A stretch of DNA of 64,000 nucleotides from Aquimarina sp. RZ0 (GCF_008370685.1 NZ_VTZU01000015.1:39783-103782); one strand, 5' to 3'. Counted from the first letter of the stretch, positions 47,853 through 56,861 are shown. The notes: generated by a model from the sequence alone, not told the origin. Translations and numbers: made by a program.

Positions 47853-48698
47853 ATGCCAAAAACACAACAATTAGAAGATTTTGTTACTCAAGTGCGTAGG
47901 GATATCTTGCGCCAGGTACACAAAGTAAACTCAGGACATCCGGGAGGCTCTCTAGGGTGCACAGAATTTTTCGTTGCACTATATCAAGAAATTCTGGAAA
48001 GAAAAGATGGTTTTGATATGAATGGAATTGAAGAAGACCTTTTCTTCTTATCTAATGGTCATATTTCTCCTGTTTTTTATAGCGTATTAGCCCGAAGCGG
48101 ATATTTTCCGGTTGAAGAACTAAATACCTTTAGATTAATTAATAGTAGACTTCAGGGTCATCCGACAACCCATGAAGGACTGCCTGGGATACGTATTGCT
48201 TCTGGTTCTTTGGGTCAAGGAATGTCTGTAGCTATTGGAGCAGCACAAGCAAAAAAACTTAATAATGATACTCATCTTGTGTATAGCCTTCATGGAGATG
48301 GAGAATTACAAGAAGGTCAAATCTGGGAGGCTGCTATGTATGCTGCTGGGAAAAAAGTAGATAACTTAATCTCTACAATAGACCTTAATGGTCAGCAAAT
48401 TGATGGATCTACAGATGATGTTCTGCCTTTAGGAAGTCTTCGCGCAAAGTTTGAAGCTTTTGGCTGGGATGTTATGGAAATTAAAGAAGGAAATAATATT
48501 ACTGCTGTTATAGAAGGTCTTAAAGAAGCAAAAAGCAGAACGGGTAAAGGAAAACCTGTGTGTATATTAATGCATACTGTTATGGGTAATGGCGTAGATT
48601 TTATGATGCACACACACGCCTGGCATGGTAAAGCTCCTAGTGATGAGCAATTAGAAATAGGTTTGGCACAAAACCCGGAAACTTTAGGAGATTATTAA
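47853..48698 (+). CDS. Transketolase, N-terminal half (thiamine-PP binding subunit)
   Basis: 281 residues. Contains HKVNSGHPGGSLGCTEFFVAL, SNGHISPVFYSVLA, GSLGQGMSVAIGAA and the thiamine-diphosphate/metal motif GDGELQEGQIWEAA through to IDLNGQQIDG. Bacteroidota often split transketolase into two adjacent genes; the C-terminal half follows 10 bases later. It moves two-carbon units in the pentose phosphate pathway. Confidence 0.93.
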   Translation: MPKTQQLEDFVTQVRRDILRQVHKVNSGHPGGSLGCTEFFVALYQEILERKDGFDMNGIEEDLFFLSNGHISPVFYSVLARSGYFPVEELNTFRLINSRLQGHPTTHEGLPGIRIASGSLGQGMSVAIGAAQAKKLNNDTHLVYSLHGDGELQEGQIWEAAMYAAGKKVDNLISTIDLNGQQIDGSTDDVLPLGSLRAKFEAFGWDVMEIKEGNNITAVIEGLKEAKSRTGKGKPVCILMHTVMGNGVDFMMHTHAWHGKAPSDEQLEIGLAQNPETLGDY

Positions 48699-48708
48699 AT
48701 TAGAAAAG

Positions 48709-49662
48709 ATGAAAAAATATATAGATACAGGAAAAAAAGATACACGTTCAGGTTTTGGTGTCGGTCTTGAAGAACTTGGAAAGACTAATGAAAATGTTGT
48801 TGCATTGTGTGCAGATCTTATTGGTTCTTTAAAAATGGATGCTTTTATTGCTAATAATCCAGAGCGTTTCTTTCAGATTGGAATTGCAGAAGCTAATATG
48901 ATGGGAATTGCTGCTGGTATGACAATTGGTGGCAAAATTCCTTTTACAGGTACATTTGCCAACTTTTCTACAGGTCGTGTTTATGATCAAATCCGTCAAT
49001 CTATTGCCTACAGCGGAAAGAATGTGAAGATTTGTGCTTCTCACGCAGGGATTACCTTAGGTGAGGATGGTGCTACACACCAAATACTGGAAGATATCGG
49101 CTTAATGAAAATGTTACCTGGTATGGTTGTGATTAACCCTTGTGACTATAATCAAACAAAAGCTGCTACGCTTGCAATCGCAGCGTATGAAGGTCCTGTA
49201 TATTTACGTTTTGGAAGACCTAAAGTAGCCAACTTTACTCCTGAAGATCAAAAATTTGAAATAGGCAAAGCCATTCTTCTTCAAGAAGGTACTGATGTTA
49301 CTATTGTAGCTACAGGACACTTAGTATGGGAGGCTCTTATTGCTGCCGAAACTCTACAAGAAAAAGGTATTAGTGCTGAAGTAATTAATATACATACTAT
49401 AAAACCACTGGATGACGAAGCTATCTTACATTCTGTAAAAAAAACAGGGTGTATTGTAACTGCAGAAGAGCATAACTTTTTAGGAGGATTAGGAGAAAGT
49501 GTTTCCCGAGTATTAAGTTTACACCACCCTACACCACAAGAGTTTATTGCCACGAATGATACCTTTGGGGAAAGCGGAACACCAGCGCAATTAATGGAGA
49601 AATACGGATTAAACGCAAAAGCGATTACAGCTGCAGCCCAAAAGGTTATACAAAGAAAATAA
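48709..49662 (+). CDS. Transketolase, C-terminal half
   Basis: 317 residues. Pyrimidine-binding domain with DTRSGFGVGLEEL, FQIGIAEANMMGIAAGM (catalytic Glu), HAGITLGEDGATHQ, and the C-terminal domain with YLRFGRPKV and VTAEEHNFLGGLGESV. It forms the active enzyme with the preceding gene product. A terminator hairpin follows at 49685-49711. Confidence 0.93.
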   Translation: MKKYIDTGKKDTRSGFGVGLEELGKTNENVVALCADLIGSLKMDAFIANNPERFFQIGIAEANMMGIAAGMTIGGKIPFTGTFANFSTGRVYDQIRQSIAYSGKNVKICASHAGITLGEDGATHQILEDIGLMKMLPGMVVINPCDYNQTKAATLAIAAYEGPVYLRFGRPKVANFTPEDQKFEIGKAILLQEGTDVTIVATGHLVWEALIAAETLQEKGISAEVINIHTIKPLDDEAILHSVKKTGCIVTAEEHNFLGGLGESVSRVLSLHHPTPQEFIATNDTFGESGTPAQLMEKYGLNAKAITAAAQKVIQRK

Positions 49663-49684
49663 TCAAATAGAATTTTAAGTCTAT

Positions 49685-49711
49685 AAAAAGCCCTTGTATT
49701 AAAACACAAGG
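49685..49711 (+). terminator. Terminator after the transketolase operon
   Basis: AAAAAGCCCTTGT pairs with ACAAGGGGC and a long T run, with one bulged G; loop of about 8 bases, 22 bases past the stop. Confidence 0.8.
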
Positions 49712-49821
49712 GGCTTTTTTTTATGCTTTAGAATAAATACATTCATATTCCGTTATAAAAAACACTGACAACAACCAAAAAAAGTATAATTATTTATTCA
49801 TCTTTTAAAAAATCATTTAAA

Positions 49822-50439
49822 ATGAAAAATGTTTTAATTTTTTTGATCTTATTCAATTCTTGTGCAATGATTGCTCAGAATAAAAGGGTTAATTTTGGAG
49901 TAAAAGCAGGCCTTAACTATGGAGACAATGGTAAAATTGAGTTTACTGATATCACCAACTCGGGAGAGAATTTATTGTCTGAAAATGCGAATGATAGAGT
50001 AGGCTATCATATCGGAGTCTATCTTAGAGGAAATATTACGGATAATCTATATATCAAGCCTGAATTGCAGTATACACAAAATAATAGCTCTTATGAGGTA
50101 AATAACTCAAAACTGGATTACGATATCAAGAAGTTAGATTTACCAATTCTGGTAGGAGTCTCTGTTTTTGGTCCCTTACATGTTTTTGGAGGTCCTTCTT
50201 TACAATATATTGTAAACAACGAGCTCGATGATGTGAGATTAGGAGATGTAAAAAACGAGTTTACTGTCGGTCTACAATTTGGTATAGGATTACAGTTAGG
50301 GCGTCTTAATGCTGATGTACGCTATGAACGCGGGCTGAGCGAGAATCAAGCTCAATCCATCGATGACAATATAGGGCAAAGTATCAGAGTGGATTCCAGA
50401 CCTAATCAATTTATACTGAGCTTAGGGTTGGATTTATAA
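49822..50439 (+). CDS. Outer-membrane beta-barrel protein (porin-like)
   Basis: 205 residues with signal peptide (LFNSCAMIAQ). Alternating hydrophobic strands (VNFGVKAGLNYGDN, YHIGVYLRGNITDNLYIKPELQY, FTVGLQFGIGLQLGRLNADVRYERGL) end in FILSLGLDL, the pattern of small 8-stranded barrels (OmpA/PorT-like family). Role unknown. Followed by a terminator. Confidence 0.8.
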   Translation: MKNVLIFLILFNSCAMIAQNKRVNFGVKAGLNYGDNGKIEFTDITNSGENLLSENANDRVGYHIGVYLRGNITDNLYIKPELQYTQNNSSYEVNNSKLDYDIKKLDLPILVGVSVFGPLHVFGGPSLQYIVNNELDDVRLGDVKNEFTVGLQFGIGLQLGRLNADVRYERGLSENQAQSIDDNIGQSIRVDSRPNQFILSLGLDL

Positions 50440-50463
50440 TCTTTGTAATAGCTTATAAAAATG

Positions 50464-50490
50464 AAAACTCCGATGATTAGTCGGAGTTTT
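50464..50490 (+). terminator. Terminator after the barrel protein gene
   Basis: A perfect 10-bp stem (AAAACTCCGA / TCGGAGTTTT) with a 7-base loop, then more T. It lies between convergent genes and can serve both. Confidence 0.85.
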
Positions 50491-50510
50491 TTATTTTTAT
50501 AAGTTAATGA

Positions 50511-51767
50511 TTAATTTGTATCATTTCTAGAACCTTTATCATCTGGATCCAGATAATTAGGAATACCATCTCCATCTGTATCGTCGTTAGCAGGATCTCC
50601 ATCTCCTATATCATTAGTAGGATCTCCATCCCCATCTCTATCTACTGTTAGATCTGTATCCGGTTCTAAATCCTCATTCACTGTTCTGGTTCCATCTCCA
50701 TCATCATCTATATCAAGATAATTAGGTCTAACATCACTATCTGTATTATCATCCACTACCAATCGGTCATTATCTAAATCTTCTAAATATGAAGGGATAC
50801 CATCATTATCATGATCAGCTTCATTCACTCCATACAACTGAATATTAAATATCAATGATTTATAAAAACCTATTCCTGTACCAGAAGGAGGAGCATTAAA
50901 ATATGCTAATCCAGAAGGTATAAAAACAACCAGATTACCAAAATCGGTATTATAGTTTATGGTTCCATCACCATTTACATCTGGCATAGAAAAATTAGAC
51001 GCTCCTTTAAAACCAACTAAGGCCTCTCTCCATCCCTCAATCACATTGACCTGATCAAACCATATAGGATTTACAGCACTATCAAAGACACGTCTGTCTG
51101 GATCATTATTATCTATTGTGTCTTTATCATCAATAACTCCATCTCCATCAGAATCCGGCTCATCTGGATTGGTATCTACATCTGCAAAATCAGCAATTCC
51201 ATCCTCATCCTCATCTTCGCGAGTTACTTCTTCACCTTCTACGGTATCCACATCTGCTGCACCATCTCCATCTGCGTCTACATCTGCTGCATTGGGAATC
51301 CCATCTCCATCATCGTCTTGATTTTCATAAAACTGTTCTCCTCTGTACGTAACAAAGGTAGAGTCTGCAAAGGTAGGCTTGCGCTCTCCGGCTCCAACTG
51401 AAATTCCATCCATCACTCCATCTTGATTTTTCGTCAAATTCAAAATGTATAATGTATAATCAACTTCGAATCTAGTAATCACTTTGGTAGTCAAAAGACC
51501 AGAGTCCCATATAGAAGTTTGCTCACTATTCACTCCCGCAATCGTATCAATCTCCACTATCGGATAATCAGGATTCGCATCATTATCTACCAAATTGAAA
51601 AAATGTTTTTTAAGATACTCTTGTATTAATGGGTCTTCATTAGCCTGCTGTTCAGCAAAATCTCTGGGAGGCACTCTTTCAACCCCATCATCATCATCAT
51701 CATTATTACACGCATATAAAAATGCCATAACCACTATCAGGGCATATATATATTTTCTTACATTCAT
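50511..51767 (-). CDS. Lipoprotein with FKBP-like domain and thrombospondin type 3 repeats
   Basis: 418 residues with lipobox (FLYACNNDDDDD). Residues ~40-145 and ~235-300 show the split FKBP-like fold common to flavobacterial envelope isomerase-like lipoproteins (EQQANEDPLIQEYL; GNLVVFIPSGLAYFNAPP). Acidic calcium-binding TSP3 repeats (DDDGDGIPNAADVDADGDG type) are inserted at about 150-220 and again at the C-terminus (about 315-418). The Asp repeats should bind many calcium ions and form a rigid stalk. Whether it isomerises proline is doubtful because the FKBP part is interrupted. Confidence 0.75.
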   Translation of the reverse strand: MNVRKYIYALIVVMAFLYACNNDDDDDGVERVPPRDFAEQQANEDPLIQEYLKKHFFNLVDNDANPDYPIVEIDTIAGVNSEQTSIWDSGLLTTKVITRFEVDYTLYILNLTKNQDGVMDGISVGAGERKPTFADSTFVTYRGEQFYENQDDDGDGIPNAADVDADGDGAADVDTVEGEEVTREDEDEDGIADFADVDTNPDEPDSDGDGVIDDKDTIDNNDPDRRVFDSAVNPIWFDQVNVIEGWREALVGFKGASNFSMPDVNGDGTINYNTDFGNLVVFIPSGLAYFNAPPSGTGIGFYKSLIFNIQLYGVNEADHDNDGIPSYLEDLDNDRLVVDDNTDSDVRPNYLDIDDDGDGTRTVNEDLEPDTDLTVDRDGDGDPTNDIGDGDPANDDTDGDGIPNYLDPDDKGSRNDTN

Positions 51768-51857
51768 CTATTTTACTTTTTTGAAGGTGCAAGATACAAT
51801 TTTCTTGTACTTTTGTTTTACTATTATTAGAGATAAAACTCCTTTTTTCCATTTTTT

Positions 51858-52247
51858 ATGAGAGTTGATAAATATTTATGGTGTATTCGATATTTCAAAA
51901 CCCGAAGCATTGCTACAAAGGCTTGCAAAGACGGCAAAATAAGGGTGAATGGAGATTTAATAAAACCATCTCGCGAAGTTTACCCTACAGATAAGGTTAC
52001 CGTTAGAAAAAATCAAATAAACTATGAACTCATAGTTTTAGATACTCCCAAGAGCCGGCTAGGAGCCAAACTAGTCGACATCTATCGTAAAGACGTTACT
52101 CCCAAAGAAGCGTTGCAAAAACTAGATCTTCTAAATTATTCCAAAGATTACTACCGAAAAAAAGGAACAGGCAGACCTACCAAAAAGGATCGAAGAGAAA
52201 TTGATGATTGGTTTGAAGATCCTAATGACAATGATAGTGAAGAATAA
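51858..52247 (+). CDS. S4-domain RNA-binding protein, Hsp15-like
   Basis: 129 residues. The S4 domain at the start (MRVDKYLWCIRYFKTRSIAT, then KIRVNGDLIKPSREV) is followed by a basic region (YRKKGTGRPTKKDRREIDDW). Hsp15-type proteins bind stalled 50S subunits carrying nascent chains. Small, complete, preceded by AT-rich DNA. Confidence 0.88.
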   Translation: MRVDKYLWCIRYFKTRSIATKACKDGKIRVNGDLIKPSREVYPTDKVTVRKNQINYELIVLDTPKSRLGAKLVDIYRKDVTPKEALQKLDLLNYSKDYYRKKGTGRPTKKDRREIDDWFEDPNDNDSEE

Positions 52248-52402
52248 CAATCTATAAAACGCTTACGCAACATCTGTTAGTCTATGTTTTGTTTTTTTTA
52301 GAAACTACAGAAAACTATTATAATTTGATTTCTTATAGGATTGTATACCAAACTCTTTTTTATATTTGAAATTAATTAACTAGTATATAACTAAAATAAT
52401 TT

Positions 52403-52903
52403 ATGCAGGCTAAAGATAATATCATTCTTACTCACGAGCAGATTCAACATAAAATCAAAAGGATGGCGTATCAGATTTATGAAACCAATGTTGATGAAAA
52501 AGAGGTCATTCTTGCTGGTATTGCAGAGAATGGTTTTATTCTTGCACAACGCTTAAAAGTAATTCTAGAGGATATTTCTGGAATTATTGTTACGTTATGC
52601 AAGGTTACTATGGATAAACCCTCCCCCCAAAACACAGTAAAGACTTCGCTCTCTCCCTCAACATATGAGAACAAAGCTCTTATATTAGTAGATGATGTAC
52701 TAAATTCGGGAACAGCATTGATTTATGGTGTAAAGCACTTTCTGGATGTACCACTTACACGTTTTAAAACCGTGGTATTGGTAAATCGAAATCATAAAAA
52801 ATATCCTATCAAGGCCGATTTTAAAGGAATTTCGCTTTCGACATCCTCTCATGAACATGTGACTGTTACCTTTGGAGACAGGGATATTGCTATCTTAGAG
52901 TAA
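52403..52903 (+). CDS. Phosphoribosyltransferase family protein (PyrR-like)
   Basis: 166 residues with the PRPP loop ALILVDDVLNSGTALIYG and the upstream AGIAENGFILAQRL strand. Type I PRTase fold, similar in size to PyrR/uracil phosphoribosyltransferases, but the base specificity cannot be told and no pyrimidine operon is adjacent. It ends over the aroK stop on the opposite strand (9-base overlap). Confidence 0.82.
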   Translation: MQAKDNIILTHEQIQHKIKRMAYQIYETNVDEKEVILAGIAENGFILAQRLKVILEDISGIIVTLCKVTMDKPSPQNTVKTSLSPSTYENKALILVDDVLNSGTALIYGVKHFLDVPLTRFKTVVLVNRNHKKYPIKADFKGISLSTSSHEHVTVTFGDRDIAILE

Positions 52904-53416
52904 GACATTCTTAATTTCTTGTGCAATCTGATTAACTGTTTTACTATCAGTAGAAACTACATACTCAGCCTGATTATAATAAAAAGAACGTTCGAAGAGG
53001 TGTTTTCTGATAAAATCTTTAAGATCAGGTTTTTTATCTATATGTGCAATAAGTGGTCGTGCATGTCTTTCTACAAATAATCTATCAACTAATTCATCTA
53101 ATGATGTTTTTAGGTAGATACTTTTGCAATGTACATTTTCTTTAATTAATTCTATATTTCCAGCAAAGCATGGAGTACCTCCGCCCAATGAAATTATAGT
53201 GTTTACAGATTCATTAAGTACTTTTTTGAGGTATTCTGATTCTTTTTTTCTAAAATATATCTCTCCTTTATCCTCAAAAATCTTTTTGATTGATTTTTCT
53301 TCTTGGGTTTCAAGATAATCATCCAAATCCAGATATTTCATATCTAATTCTGAAGCTAACTCCTTACCAATAGATGATTTACCACATCCCATATACCCCA
53401 ATAAAATAATATTCAT
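52895..53416 (-). CDS. aroK: Shikimate kinase
   Basis: Phosphorylates shikimate in aromatic amino-acid synthesis. About 173 residues. Walker A GYMGCGKSSIGKELA, shikimate-binding DLDDYLE and FRKKESEYL, SLGGGTPCF, and lid VERHARPLI. The ATG at 53416 places Walker A at the usual position; a start ten codons upstream would add a non-conserved tail. Confidence 0.93.
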   Translation of the reverse strand: MNIILLGYMGCGKSSIGKELASELDMKYLDLDDYLETQEEKSIKKIFEDKGEIYFRKKESEYLKKVLNESVNTIISLGGGTPCFAGNIELIKENVHCKSIYLKTSLDELVDRLFVERHARPLIAHIDKKPDLKDFIRKHLFERSFYYNQAEYVVSTDSKTVNQIAQEIKNVLL

Positions 53417-53491
53417 ACAACAAAAATTAAGACTATTACTACCCAAAAAATAAGGCTTTCAAAATAAAATGTAAATTTATATTAAATTCTT

Positions 53492-53522
53492 CTTGAAAAA
53501 TAAATTATTGATAGTATATTTG
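53492..53522 (+). promoter_or_regulatory. Bacteroidota sigma-A promoter of the tRNA-Lys genes
   Basis: CTTG at 53492-53495, a 19-base spacer, then TATATTTG at 53515-53522. This fits the Bacteroidota consensus TTTG-N19-TAnnTTTG and lies about 30 bases before the first tRNA-Lys. Confidence 0.7.
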
Positions 53523-53550
53523 CACCCGCATTCAAGGAAAAAGAATGTAT

Positions 53551-53623
53551 GACCTGGTAGCTCAGTTGGTAGAGCATCTCCCTTTTAAGGAGAGGGTCCT
53601 GGGTTCGAGCCCCAGCCCGGTCA
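53551..53623 (+). tRNA. tRNA-Lys (anticodon UUU), copy 1
   Basis: 73 nt cloverleaf: D-arm GCTC/GAGC, anticodon stem TCTCC/GGAGA around loop CTTTTAA with anticodon TTT, T-arm CTGGG/CCCAG with TTCGAGC, discriminator A. The acceptor stem GACCTGG/CCCGGTC has one T-C mismatch at 5:68, repeated in the second copy, so it is not a reading error. A C but no full CCA follows, so CCA is added afterwards. Confidence 0.95.
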
Positions 53624-53692
53624 CAACAATAATTATTATAATGATAATAATTATGGCGTTCATAAAAATATTTGATAAATTGATGTATCAAT

Positions 53693-53765
53693 GACCTGGT
53701 AGCTCAGTTGGTAGAGCATCTCCCTTTTAAGGAGAGGGTCCTGGGTTCGAGCCCCAGCCCGGTCA
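53693..53765 (+). tRNA. tRNA-Lys (anticodon UUU), copy 2
   Basis: Identical to the first copy base for base, 69 bases downstream, and followed by a terminator-like hairpin. A recent tandem duplication that raises gene dosage for AAA/AAG codons, which are very common in this AT-rich genome. Confidence 0.95.
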
Positions 53766-53771
53766 CTAAAC

Positions 53772-53806
53772 AAAAAAGTATCACAATTATCCTGTGGTAC
53801 TTTTTT
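53772..53806 (+). terminator. Terminator after the second tRNA-Lys
   Basis: 14-bp stem (AAAAAAGTATCACA / TGTGGTACTTTTTT, one G-T pair) with a 7-base loop and a terminal T run, 6 bases after the tRNA. Confidence 0.75.
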
Positions 53807-53843
53807 AGTTTTACAGTATATTGCAAACAAGCATCTTTATTTT

Positions 53844-53927
53844 GCCCAGGTGCTGGAATTGGTAGACAGGCATGGTTGAGGGCCATGTGTCCATTAGGGC
53901 GTGTGGGTTCGACTCCCATCCTGGGCA
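53844..53927 (+). tRNA. tRNA-Leu (anticodon GAG)
   Basis: 84 nt with a long variable arm, the type II shape of leucine tRNAs. Acceptor GCCCAGG/CCTGGGC pairs fully. Anticodon stem CATGG/CCATG encloses TTGAGGG with anticodon GAG. The T-loop is TTCGACT. Discriminator A. Confidence 0.93.
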
Positions 53928-54513
53928 CAATTATTGTTGTTTAGCCCTATAAAATATACGGGGTATATTTTTAGTGTATAGTTTAGTTGCTAAAAATAAT
54001 TTAAACCTACACGAATTACCATATATTTCGAAAAAGAGAACTTTAGCAACTCTTAAAGCGATATAAGTACTACCTCACTAACCTAGCACCACCTCCTTAT
54101 TTCTTCATAAAATTTATAGTATTCTTCAAATGATATAATATAGCTTACTACTTTGTATGGCTTCTAAAGAATCAAGCCTAATTGTTGTGTGTATGCAAAT
54201 ATTATATGAAGGTTACTGGTTTTTCAAAAACAAATCTGCAAATTACTACTATTTATTCCCTTTAATGAGTTTGAAATAATTTCTTCGTCTGCATAAAACT
54301 AAAGATCAAGGCAAAAGGAAATAAATCAAGGGGATTTGCCCTTAATTTTTTTTTAAAATGTTGTAAATTAGACGTATGCGATGTGTAGGACACATGTGCT
54401 ATGTATCCTTGTTAAGCACAATACTAATGAATTCACTGGACAAATTTTGTAAAATACTTAGGAGTAGATCAATTGAAAACAAAAAATCTTTTCGAATATT
54501 GTTTAATAATCGG
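53928..54513. other. Intergenic stretch after the tRNA genes
   Basis: About 590 AT-rich bases. No coding frame of note. Short palindromic bits (around 54375-54410) do not form a convincing known RNA. It may be decayed mobile DNA given what follows. Confidence 0.35.
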
Positions 54514-54680
54514 TTATACGATTTACGGGTGAGAATTTCGTAAAAATAATGGCAAGGATTTTTCGTTAGATTGATGAATCAAATTAAAGAATAGCCATAG
54601 CTATTGTTTCATTTTATGAAGAAAATATAGTAGAAAAAGAATGTCATTAGATGCGAAATTTTTATTCGTAAATCGTATGA
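54514..54680. repeat. Divergent family 1 palindromic element, copy E
   Basis: 167 bp with ends ATACGATTTAC / GTAAATCGTAT, closer to perfect inversion than copies A-D. It has the same ATAGCTAT centre and the same TTTCG step inside each end. The arms differ in sequence from A-D, so it is an older or separate lineage of the same design. Confidence 0.7.
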
Positions 54681-54722
54681 TATGGTAATTGCTTCCCAAT
54701 CCTAAGACAAGAATTGGATTCT

Positions 54723-55172
54723 ATGGTAAGAGTAATTTACTTACTAAATATTTCAGATTTAAATCGGAGAGAATCTTTTATCAAAAAAACTCTCAATGGA
54801 GAAAGATGGTCGTTCATTAACCGTAATAATAAAAAACAATATGTTACGGACAAAAATATGGTCGATTTAGCTAACAATCTAAATGGATGAACACAAAGTG
54901 TTTATAGATTTGGTTGTGCATTTATTCATTTGTCAAATTTCCACGATTACCAAACAGAAGACCCATTCCAATCCTTAACTGATATGGAAAAAGATGCTAT
55001 AATTCATCAAATGAAATACTATCATTCTGCAAATCTGAATAGAGAATCTTCTTTGAGTAAAATCATTTTCTTCCTGCCGAATATTATGGATAAAATAAGT
55101 TCGAATTTTGAATGTGAAATAAAATCACTTGAAGAGAAAAAAATAATTACTAATTACTCTTGTAAAAATTGA
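54723..55172 (+). pseudogene. Hypothetical protein gene broken by one TGA
   Basis: Read through position 54888-54890, the frame gives about 149 residues: MVRVIYLLNISDLNRRESF, a basic middle (GERWSFINRNNKKQYV), then NLNG-stop-TQSVYRFGCAFIHLSNFH and a helical C-terminal half. The stop sits where NGW-TQS would read well; TGG to TGA is one base change. The two halves keep the same coding character, so the loss is recent or a base error. The family is one I associate with Bacteroidota accessory DNA but cannot name. A TTG at 54930 could give only a short fragment. Confidence 0.6.
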
Positions 55173-55210
55173 ATAAAAACGCACAGTACGAAATATTTGT
55201 AAAAATAATT

Positions 55211-55663
55211 ATGAAACAATCTTTAATTCTTTCGATATCACTTCTTTTCCTTTCAACTTTTTATGTTACGGGACAAACCAAACAAGACTCTTTGGATATT
55301 AGACAAGTTGCTTTGGACTATATAGAATCGCAACACAATGCTAATCCTGAACAATTTGAAAGAGCAGCACATCCTAGAATGGTTAAAAGGACTTTTTGGA
55401 CGCACAAAAAAACTGGAAAAGAATATTTGAGAGAATCTTTTACGGATTATATGATTTTACTTTCAAAAACTTATAATCAGGATGGCAAAAGATTTCCAAA
55501 AGATCCTAAAAAGGAAGTTATAATACTTGATGTTTTTGACAAAACAGCTTCGGTGAAACTTATTGCAGATGAATGGATTGATTATATGCACATAGTAAAA
55601 CTGAATGAAAAATGGAAAGTTGTAAATGTATTATGGCAATTCAATGATTCTGAAAAACACTAA
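55211..55663 (+). CDS. Exported NTF2-like (lumazine-binding-like) protein
   Basis: About 150 residues with signal peptide (SISLLFLSTFYVTGQ). The mature part has the SnoaL/NTF2 pattern: VALDYIESQHNANPEQFERAAH helix, WTHKKTGKEYL, then strands VIILDVFDKTASVKLIADEWIDYMHIVKLNEKWKVVN. Such small proteins bind hydrophobic ligands or lack known function. The ATG at 55211 is chosen over a TTG at 55169 because it starts directly at the signal peptide. It follows the broken gene closely. Confidence 0.78.
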   Translation: MKQSLILSISLLFLSTFYVTGQTKQDSLDIRQVALDYIESQHNANPEQFERAAHPRMVKRTFWTHKKTGKEYLRESFTDYMILLSKTYNQDGKRFPKDPKKEVIILDVFDKTASVKLIADEWIDYMHIVKLNEKWKVVNVLWQFNDSEKH

Positions 55664-55706
55664 AAATGAACTACCCCGAGGCAGAGCCATCGGGGTAGTT
55701 CATTTT
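55663..55706 (+). terminator. Terminator after the NTF2-like gene
   Basis: 17-bp perfect stem with arms 55663-55679 and 55690-55706 (GC core CTACCCCGA/TCGGGGTAG) and a 10-base loop, starting at the stop codon. Confidence 0.88.
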
Positions 55707-55893
55707 ATAACAATCTTCCCTTCACACCTTCTTTATAATTGCAATATAGAAAAGAAAATTTCTTAGCTTTGGAAAAAACGAACTGAATAATTTTGTGAAT
55801 TCTATTAATCAAATTATATACGCACACTATCGAAACATGAGCAATTTAATCAACCACCATACTAAGTTCATTTAGAAATTGTAGGTAATCAAA

Positions 55894-56769
55894 ATGAATA
55901 CAGTCAAAACATATCAAAAAATTAATTCTGAAAAGAAAAACGCAACCTTTGGTATATCAAAAATGGAAGACATTTATACCAAGAGAAATGGAAAATTTGA
56001 TGAGCCCCATAGACACAATTACTACACAGTTCTTATCATTAATAAGGCTCTAGGGTTTCATAAAATTGACTTCATGTCATATAACTTATCCAATAAGCAA
56101 ATTTTCTTTGTTGGACCTGGTCAAGTACATCAATTATTAGAATCTGAAAAATCATTAGGTTTTGTTATGACTTTTTCAAATCAATTTTTGATTGAAAATT
56201 CTATTTCAATGTCATTCATTGATGGATTAAACCTGTTTCAAAACTATGATCAAAACCCGCCTCTATTGCCTGATCAGGAACAATTTGATGCCATAGAAAA
56301 TTTTACGAATCAAATTTTTGCATTATTTAATAGTGATGCCAAAATGAAGAATTTATCTATTGGTGCATTTTTAAAACTCTTACTAATAGAATGTAATAAT
56401 ATTTGTGAGATCAACCCAAATGATATAGATATGGGTGCAAGCGGTTATAATTTGATTAGAGCTTTCAAAACTGCGGTAGACAAAAATTACAAAAAAGAAC
56501 ACGCTACTTCATTCTATGCAAAAGCACTTCATATTACTCCAGACCACTTAAACCGAACAATCAAATCAAAAATAGGCAAAACAGCCAAAGAATATATTCA
56601 ATCCAGAATAATAATAGAAGCTAAAAGATTGCTCTATTTTACAGATGCCTCAAATAAAGAAATAGGGTATGAATTAGGTTTTAATGAACCTGCAAATTTC
56701 AGTGCTTTTTTTAAGAAATGCACCCAATCTTCTCCTTCAAATTTCAGAAAAAACAAGATTAAGTCCTAA
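55894..56769 (+). CDS. AraC-family transcriptional regulator
   Basis: 291 residues. N-terminal cupin-like sensor with FDEPHRHNYYTVLIINK and FVGPGQVHQLLES. C-terminal double helix-turn-helix with LHITPDHLNRTIKSKIGKTAKEYIQSRIIIEAKRLL and EIGYELGFNEPANFSAFFKKCTQSSPSNFR. It precedes a pirin and a nitroreductase gene and probably controls them, for example in response to aromatic or redox stress. The motif stretches quoted run over several helices. Confidence 0.9.
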   Translation: MNTVKTYQKINSEKKNATFGISKMEDIYTKRNGKFDEPHRHNYYTVLIINKALGFHKIDFMSYNLSNKQIFFVGPGQVHQLLESEKSLGFVMTFSNQFLIENSISMSFIDGLNLFQNYDQNPPLLPDQEQFDAIENFTNQIFALFNSDAKMKNLSIGAFLKLLLIECNNICEINPNDIDMGASGYNLIRAFKTAVDKNYKKEHATSFYAKALHITPDHLNRTIKSKIGKTAKEYIQSRIIIEAKRLLYFTDASNKEIGYELGFNEPANFSAFFKKCTQSSPSNFRKNKIKS

Positions 56770-56861
56770 ATATCGGATTTTCATAAGCTTCTTCCTATTT
56801 ATCATATTCCACAGCTTTCTACTCTTTCTCATCTTTGCATCATATTTTTAAAGCAAAATAT

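Noticed and set aside
51118..51321. Ser/Pro-rich frame on the plus strand
   Set aside because: It is the antisense shadow of the Asp-rich calcium-binding repeats of the gene at 50511-51767.
54360..54420. Possible structured RNA near the tRNA genes
   Set aside because: Only short, imperfect complementarity; it fits no known RNA that I can recognise.
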